Source: JBIOJM01 sp044450785
Lineage (GTDB): Bacteria > Planctomycetota > Planctomycetia > Isosphaerales > Isosphaeraceae
Assembly (NCBI GenBank): GCA_044450785.1
Contig: JBIOJM010000005.1
Coordinates: 9,730 to 73,729, forward strand
DNA: 64,000 bases
Reading direction: 5' to 3'
The notes below the pieces were generated by a model, which worked only from the letters and a program-made list of their open reading frames with translations, had not been told where the DNA came from and ran no database searches. A program made the translations under genes and the position numbers. Shown piece after piece: positions 59,961 to 64,000 of the stretch (positions are counted from its first letter, which is position 1; the number at the start of each line of letters is the position of its first letter).

Positions 59961-60705
59961 GTGTCATGTGCTACCGTACGAGCAGGGCGACGGGCCCGCT
60001 AACATGGCGCTCGACGAAGCGCTCCTCGACTTCGTTGCCGCCGGAAACGAGGCAGCGTTCCTGCGAACCTACGGCTGGACGATCCCGACACTGTCCCTGG
60101 GCTATTTCCAGCATCTTGCAGACGCGCGGGCGGAACCGCGCTGGCGAGAAGTCCCCATCGTGCGCCGGTTATCGGGCGGCGGCGCGATCTGGCACCACCA
60201 CGAGGTGACGTACGCGGTGGTCGTGCCGGCGAGTTCCCCCTTGGCGCGACCCAGTACGGGACTCTATCGTGCTGTGCACACGGCAATCGCGGATACCCTG
60301 GAGAGTCTGGGCGTTCGAGCCTCGCTGCGGGGAGATGCGGTTGACTCTCGGAATTGCGAGCGAAGACGACCCTTATTATGCTTTACTGACACGAATCCCG
60401 AGGATATCGTTACGTACGGCGTCAAGATCGCCGGTAGCGCGCAACGCCGGCGCGGGGGTGCGGTTCTCCAGCACGGTTCCGTCTTGCTGGCGCGATCGTG
60501 TCGTACGCCCGAGCTTCTTGGTATCTGCGACGTGGCGGAGCTCCCCGCGGAGCCCCTGGACTGGTCAGAGAGGTTACTTGAGCGGATCCCTGACGCTCTG
60601 GGACTGCATCCCCTGGCCGTCAGGGCCCCGGACGAGGTGCGAGTGCGGGCGACGGAATTGGAGCGGATCCGTTACCGCGATCCCGCATGGACCGAGCTCC
60701 GCTAA
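59956..60705 (+). CDS. Lipoate-protein ligase family protein
   Basis: 249 residues of the BPL/LplA/LipB fold. Typical motifs are ANMALDEALLDFV (15-27), VRRLSGGGAIWHHHEVTYAV (the conserved RRxSGGG, about 68-87) and the lipoyl-AMP Lys in VKIAGSAQRRRGGAVLQHGS. It attaches lipoate or octanoate to E2 and H-protein domains. The short C-terminal part lacks the full LplA accessory domain, as in LplA/LipM-like proteins, so an octanoyltransferase role is also possible. No lipoyl synthase is nearby. Confidence 0.85.
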   Translation: MTCHVLPYEQGDGPANMALDEALLDFVAAGNEAAFLRTYGWTIPTLSLGYFQHLADARAEPRWREVPIVRRLSGGGAIWHHHEVTYAVVVPASSPLARPSTGLYRAVHTAIADTLESLGVRASLRGDAVDSRNCERRRPLLCFTDTNPEDIVTYGVKIAGSAQRRRGGAVLQHGSVLLARSCRTPELLGICDVAELPAEPLDWSERLLERIPDALGLHPLAVRAPDEVRVRATELERIRYRDPAWTELR

Positions 60706-61047
60706 CTCGATTGAATCGCGTTCGCGCCAGTTGGTTCAGTCTCGAAGGGAATGGGTGGCCGGAACGAGATCCAGAACAATCGGTCGATCCGGCGATGAGG
60801 TCGCCGTTCTTTGCAATTCGGCCGGATCAGGGGTCGGTTCAACCGGGTATAACGAAGAACCGTCGTTCTCGGCTGGAGTTAGTATCTTGGATCTCCGAAA
60901 GATTAAGTTACAATGAAAGTGCTCGGTCCTCGTGGAGGGCGTCACGAGTTCTGATTGGCAGTGGTGATCTCATTTCCGCTCGATCGCATCCGTTTGACTT
61001 GAGGCTGATTCCTATCGTTGGAGACCATAGAGGTCGGGACGGTTCCG
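60706..61047. other. Intergenic region upstream of FHA-MoxR pair
   Basis: 342 bases with one promoter-like site (60887-60914); otherwise nothing recognised. Confidence 0.5.
60887..60914 (+). promoter_or_regulatory. Possible sigma-70-type promoter
   Basis: TTGGAT and TACAAT are separated by 16 bases, 133 bases upstream of the FHA gene. The match is moderate and untested. Confidence 0.3.
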
Positions 61048-61854
61048 ATGAAAGTGCAACTCGTTGTCGTACGGGGCAAGCCCGAGGGAAAAGTGATCCC
61101 CTTGGTCGGGCCAACATTCAAGATTGGCCGGGGCGAGACCTGCCACCTTCGGCCGAACAGCGAACAGGTCAGTCGTGAGCACGCCGAATTCACCATCAAC
61201 GGTGAGATCATCAATGTCCGCGACCTGGGCAGCCGCAACGGGACCTTGGTCAACGGCAAGGCCTTGACCTCCAATGCCTGCCGGCTCCAAGATCGCGACC
61301 TTGTCCAGGTGGGGCCGTTGACGTTCGCGGTCTCGATCCTGGATGACCCCGTGGCGGCTGCCAGGGCCCAGACATCGCCCGGTGCCTCGTCCAAAGCACC
61401 GGATGATATTTCGACCGACGACATCGATTCGTGGTTGGTCGGCCCCAACTCCGCCGCATTGGCCGACCAGCCGACGGCGGTCTACGGCGGCGATACGATC
61501 ACGATCTCCGCCTTCAAGGACGCCGGCGCGGCTCCCAAGGCACCACCGCCTCCATCGGCAACCGACGACGAATACGAACGGCAGCCCGACAGCGAAGTGG
61601 AGATGGACGAGCCGTTCGACACGGGCGAAGAGGGCGACGAGACCCTCGCGGAAGGCCAGTCGAGCTCCGCCCTAGAGACCCCCGAGGAATTCCTCGACGA
61701 ATCGAACCCCTTTTACGCGGCCAAGAAGGCTCAGCAACAGGCGGCCAAGCAGACCGCCGGCCCTGCCAAGCAGAGCTTCAAGGATACCAGCGACGCGGCA
61801 GGCGATATTCTTCGCAGGCTGATGGAGCGCCGCCGCGCTGAAAGGTCTTCGTGA
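61048..61854 (+). CDS. FHA-domain protein
   Basis: 268 residues. The N-terminal forkhead-associated domain (about 1-95) is clear: FKIGRGETCHLRP, VSREHAEFTINGE and VRDLGSRNGTLVNGKAL, with the phosphothreonine-binding Arg, Ser and Asn. The rest is an acidic, disordered linker and a C-terminal amphipathic basic helix (AAGDILRRLMERRRAER). It binds phosphorylated partners, perhaps products of Ser/Thr kinases such as the one in this window. The start at 61048 was chosen over an in-frame TTG at 61018 because the conserved strand begins here. It overlaps the MoxR gene by four bases. Confidence 0.88.
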   Translation: MKVQLVVVRGKPEGKVIPLVGPTFKIGRGETCHLRPNSEQVSREHAEFTINGEIINVRDLGSRNGTLVNGKALTSNACRLQDRDLVQVGPLTFAVSILDDPVAAARAQTSPGASSKAPDDISTDDIDSWLVGPNSAALADQPTAVYGGDTITISAFKDAGAAPKAPPPPSATDDEYERQPDSEVEMDEPFDTGEEGDETLAEGQSSSALETPEEFLDESNPFYAAKKAQQQAAKQTAGPAKQSFKDTSDAAGDILRRLMERRRAERSS

Positions 61855-62921
61855 TCCGTCTGATGTCGAGCGACCCGGGCGAGCCATCCTTCGACGATCC
61901 TGCGCAATTTCTCAACGATCCCGAGTCATCCCTCGCCTCGATCGCCACGGCTCGACGAGGACTCGTCCGGCTCATCGAGCGGATGGAATCCCTCGTGGTG
62001 GGTCAACGGTCCTTGCTGGAGCGGCTGGTGATCGCGCTCCTGGCCGGAGGCCACGTTCTCATCGAAGGCGTACCCGGCCTGGCCAAGACCCGAGCGGTGC
62101 GCGCCCTGGCCCAGGCCCTCGACCTCCCCTTCCGGCGAATTCAGTTCACCCCCGACCTCCTCCCCGCCGACTTGACCGGCACGCAGATCTACCGGCCCGC
62201 CACCGGTACGTTTGACGTTCGCCCCGGTCCGATCGTGACCAGCGTACTGCTGGCCGACGAGATCAACCGCGCACCCGCCAAGGTGCAAAGCGCGCTCCTC
62301 GAGGCGATGCAGGAGGGCCAGATCACGGTGGGCGACGATACCATCGTCCTGCCCGAGACCTTCTGGGTGCTGGCTACGCAGAATCCGATCGAGCACGAGG
62401 GAACCTATCCTCTCCCCGAGGCCCAGCTCGATCGTTTCATGATGAAGCTGGTCGTCGGCTACCCCGACCGTGCCTCGGAGCTGGCGATGCTCGACCTGCC
62501 CAATGTGTCCGACTCACGTCGGACCGCTTTCGAGACGACGACCAGCGAGGAGCCGCCGCTTTACGGTCCGAACGACGTGGTGGAGTTCCGCGCGTTAGCC
62601 GCCTCGATCCGGATCGCGCCGGCCATCAAGGAATATATCGTCGACCTGGTGCGGGCAACGCGCGACCCCACCTCCTTCGGATTGCCTCTGGCACCCCTGC
62701 TCGAGCTGGGGGCCAGCCCGCGCGCCACCATCGCCCTGGTGCGCGCCTCCCGCGGCCATGCCCTGCTCGCCGGCCGTGACTTCGTGACGCCCCACGACGT
62801 CAAGAGCCTCGCTCGCGACATCATGCGCCACCGGATCCTGGTCAGCTTCGAGGCCGATGCCGAGGGCCTCGCACCCGACGATATCCTGCAACGGATCCTC
62901 GACCACATCCCCGTTCCTTGA
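61851..62921 (+). CDS. MoxR-family AAA+ ATPase
   Basis: 356 residues from a GTG that overlaps the FHA stop (GTGA). Walker A is GVPGLAKTRAVRALA, Walker B LLADEINRAP, then VQSALLEAMQEGQITVG and VLATQNPIEHEGTYPLPEAQ, all MoxR signatures; the C-terminal lid domain is complete. MoxR ATPases act as chaperones that assemble enzyme or envelope complexes, usually with a DUF58 or von Willebrand A partner encoded next. Here the next gene is a convergent lgt, so the partner is elsewhere. Coupling to an FHA protein suggests phosphorylation-dependent recruitment. Confidence 0.92.
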   Translation: MIRLMSSDPGEPSFDDPAQFLNDPESSLASIATARRGLVRLIERMESLVVGQRSLLERLVIALLAGGHVLIEGVPGLAKTRAVRALAQALDLPFRRIQFTPDLLPADLTGTQIYRPATGTFDVRPGPIVTSVLLADEINRAPAKVQSALLEAMQEGQITVGDDTIVLPETFWVLATQNPIEHEGTYPLPEAQLDRFMMKLVVGYPDRASELAMLDLPNVSDSRRTAFETTTSEEPPLYGPNDVVEFRALAASIRIAPAIKEYIVDLVRATRDPTSFGLPLAPLLELGASPRATIALVRASRGHALLAGRDFVTPHDVKSLARDIMRHRILVSFEADAEGLAPDDILQRILDHIPVP

Positions 62922-62936
62922 GGCTTCTTGACGTGG

Positions 62937-62956
62937 GACAGCCGCCCTCGGCTGTC
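62937..62956. repeat. Perfect palindrome in the MoxR-lgt gap
   Basis: GACAGCCG-CCCT-CGGCTGTC, an 8-base perfect stem. Similar to the palindromes inside the coding region at 47050-47106. It could act as a bidirectional terminator but no T run follows. Confidence 0.65.
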
Positions 62957-62995
62957 GTGGCGATCGGGCGAGCCGCTCGGACCCGCAAGACTCGA

Positions 62996-63865
62996 TCACG
63001 ACGGCGCTGTCGCCATCAGCGCTCGAGGCGGCTGGCTCGCCGTAAATTGGTCGCGGTAAAGCTCGTCCGGCTGCTTGAACAGCCAGGCCCAGAACGCCAG
63101 GCCGACCAGGAAAAAGGCCACGCTGATGGTCTGCGAAATCGTCAGCCCGGCGAAGAACGCACCCTCGTCGTTCCGCAGGAATTCGATCAAGAACCGCGAG
63201 ATGGGGTAGGCCAGCATCAGCAGCCCCATCACCTCGCCGTCACGCCGGCGGAGCGGAAAAAACGCCGATAAGAGCAGCAAGAGAACCAGCCCGTCGATGG
63301 CGAAGTAGATCTGGGTCGGATGGATCGGCAGCGACTGGATCGCGCCCTCCGGGATCATTCCCATCGCGTGATGGTGGTCCCATGGAGGCGAGGGCTTGGG
63401 GAAGGAAACCGCCCAGGGAAGCTGACACACCCGGCCATAGCAGCACCCGTTCAAGAAACAGCCCAGGCGGCCGAACATGATCCCGATCCCGATCGACGGC
63501 GCCAGGACATCCATGTATGGACGCAATGGAAATGGGTGTGATCGCCGGTACACGAAGAAGCCGGCGATCGCTCCGATCAGCCCCCCGTAAAAGACGATGC
63601 CCCCTTTCCAGTACTGGAAGACCTCCCACCAATTCTTGATTTCAGTTCCCCAATACTCAATGCAGAAAAAGACGCGCGCTCCCACCATCCCGAAGAGGAA
63701 GACCCAGAAGGCCATGTCCATGATGATCTCCGGATCGAGGCATTCGCGCCGGGCGCGCCACCAGGCCAGCCACGTCGAGGAGAGAAAGGCGAGCACGAGC
63801 ATCGTGCCATAACCGAAGATACTCAGACCACCAAAAATCGGAATCGTGAACAAGACCTGCCGCAT
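62996..63865 (-). CDS. lgt: Prolipoprotein diacylglyceryl transferase
   Basis: 289 residues with about seven membrane helices. The Lgt signature appears as GRLGCFLNGCCYGR, with conserved segments FYGGLIGAIAGFFVYRR, IHPTQIYFAIDGLVLL and SRFLIEFLRNDEG. It transfers diacylglycerol from phosphatidylglycerol to the Cys of prolipoproteins in the inner membrane. The Cys-rich form of the signature is seen in several planctomycete and delta-proteobacterial Lgt proteins. The ATG at 63865 has GGAGGG upstream and fits the conserved start; the longer frame to 63904 does not. Confidence 0.92.
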   Translation of the reverse strand: MRQVLFTIPIFGGLSIFGYGTMLVLAFLSSTWLAWWRARRECLDPEIIMDMAFWVFLFGMVGARVFFCIEYWGTEIKNWWEVFQYWKGGIVFYGGLIGAIAGFFVYRRSHPFPLRPYMDVLAPSIGIGIMFGRLGCFLNGCCYGRVCQLPWAVSFPKPSPPWDHHHAMGMIPEGAIQSLPIHPTQIYFAIDGLVLLLLLSAFFPLRRRDGEVMGLLMLAYPISRFLIEFLRNDEGAFFAGLTISQTISVAFFLVGLAFWAWLFKQPDELYRDQFTASQPPRALMATAPS

Positions 63866-63933
63866 ACGTATCGAGACCCTCCGAAGCCCGCGCGCTGGGC
63901 TCATAAATAGTTGGGGTTGCGTTACGGAACCCT

Positions 63934-64000
63934 AGTCCCCTCCCCCCTGGTGGGGGAGGGTTAGCCAGTCCCCTCCCCCCTTGTGGGGGAGGGGACTGGC
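63934..64000. repeat. Palindromic repeat at the right edge
   Basis: Two related hairpins: AGTCCCCTCCCCC with GGGGGAGGG (63934-63960), then GCCAGTCCCCTCCCCC with GGGGGAGGGGACTGGC (63964-64000), a 16-base perfect stem that reaches the window end. It is an intergenic repeat that may continue. Confidence 0.8.

Noticed and set aside
1..64000. tRNA, rRNA or riboswitch genes
   Set aside because: No cloverleaf, rRNA-like or known riboswitch consensus was recognised by eye; a covariance-model search would be needed to exclude them.

Overview
The window looks like chromosomal DNA of a planctomycete, most likely an Isosphaeraceae-type genus; this is inferred from gene content, not from a marker gene. 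The DNA is GC-rich. Three secreted proteins start with the planctomycete LEPRxLL-type N-terminal motif (two giants of about 2,600 residues and one subtilase). There is a Ser/Thr kinase fused to TPR repeats, an N-terminal nSTAND/FGE-sulfatase type protein, and many secreted proteins of unknown function. kdsB and lgt indicate a Gram-negative style envelope with KDO and lipoproteins. No rRNA, tRNA or CRISPR array was seen.

Layout. 1-9.9 kb is a conflict-system-like island. It holds the C-terminal part of an nSTAND-like protein ending in an FGE-sulfatase domain, facing a four-gene minus-strand operon: an active-looking CHAT protease, a CHAT homologue lacking both catalytic residues, a small helical protein and a C25/gingipain-like caspase-fold protease. 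Next come a compact OLD/SMC-like ATPase with a broken partner gene, a small conserved protein and a HEPN-like RNase, probably N-terminally truncated. 9.9-13.6 kb is a plus-strand metabolic/unknown cluster (catalytically altered SDR, ACT protein, acyl-CoA-dehydrogenase-like protein, DUF2325-like protein). 13.7-16.2 kb is decayed DNA with pseudogene fragments and an in-frame fusion of a glycosyl-hydrolase-like protein to a truncated Tat-exported enolase-superfamily protein.

16.2-35.9 kb holds the Ser/Thr kinase and the two giant surface proteins (lectin/FG-GAP; multi-module beta-helix). 36.2-41.1 kb has a secreted protein, acylphosphatase, an ABC-2 permease and an ABC exporter with degenerate ATPase motifs. 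41.1-52.4 kb is mainly minus strand: an SDR, two paralogous membrane/GATase-like proteins, a secreted all-helical protein, a striking Cys-Ser repeat protein, and a carboxypeptidase-regulatory-domain protein split by a homopolymer frameshift. 52.5-64 kb holds a peptidase M24 remnant, a LEPRxLL subtilase, kdsB, a dienelactone-hydrolase-like protein, serine acetyltransferase, a DAACS symporter, lipoate-protein ligase, an FHA-MoxR pair and lgt.

The best candidate for an undescribed system is the protease operon at 2.36-7.29 kb: protease, pseudoprotease, helical adaptor-sized protein and second protease, tightly packed and beside an nSTAND-type sensor-like gene. Second-line candidates are the Cys-Ser repeat protein and the degenerate ABC exporter.
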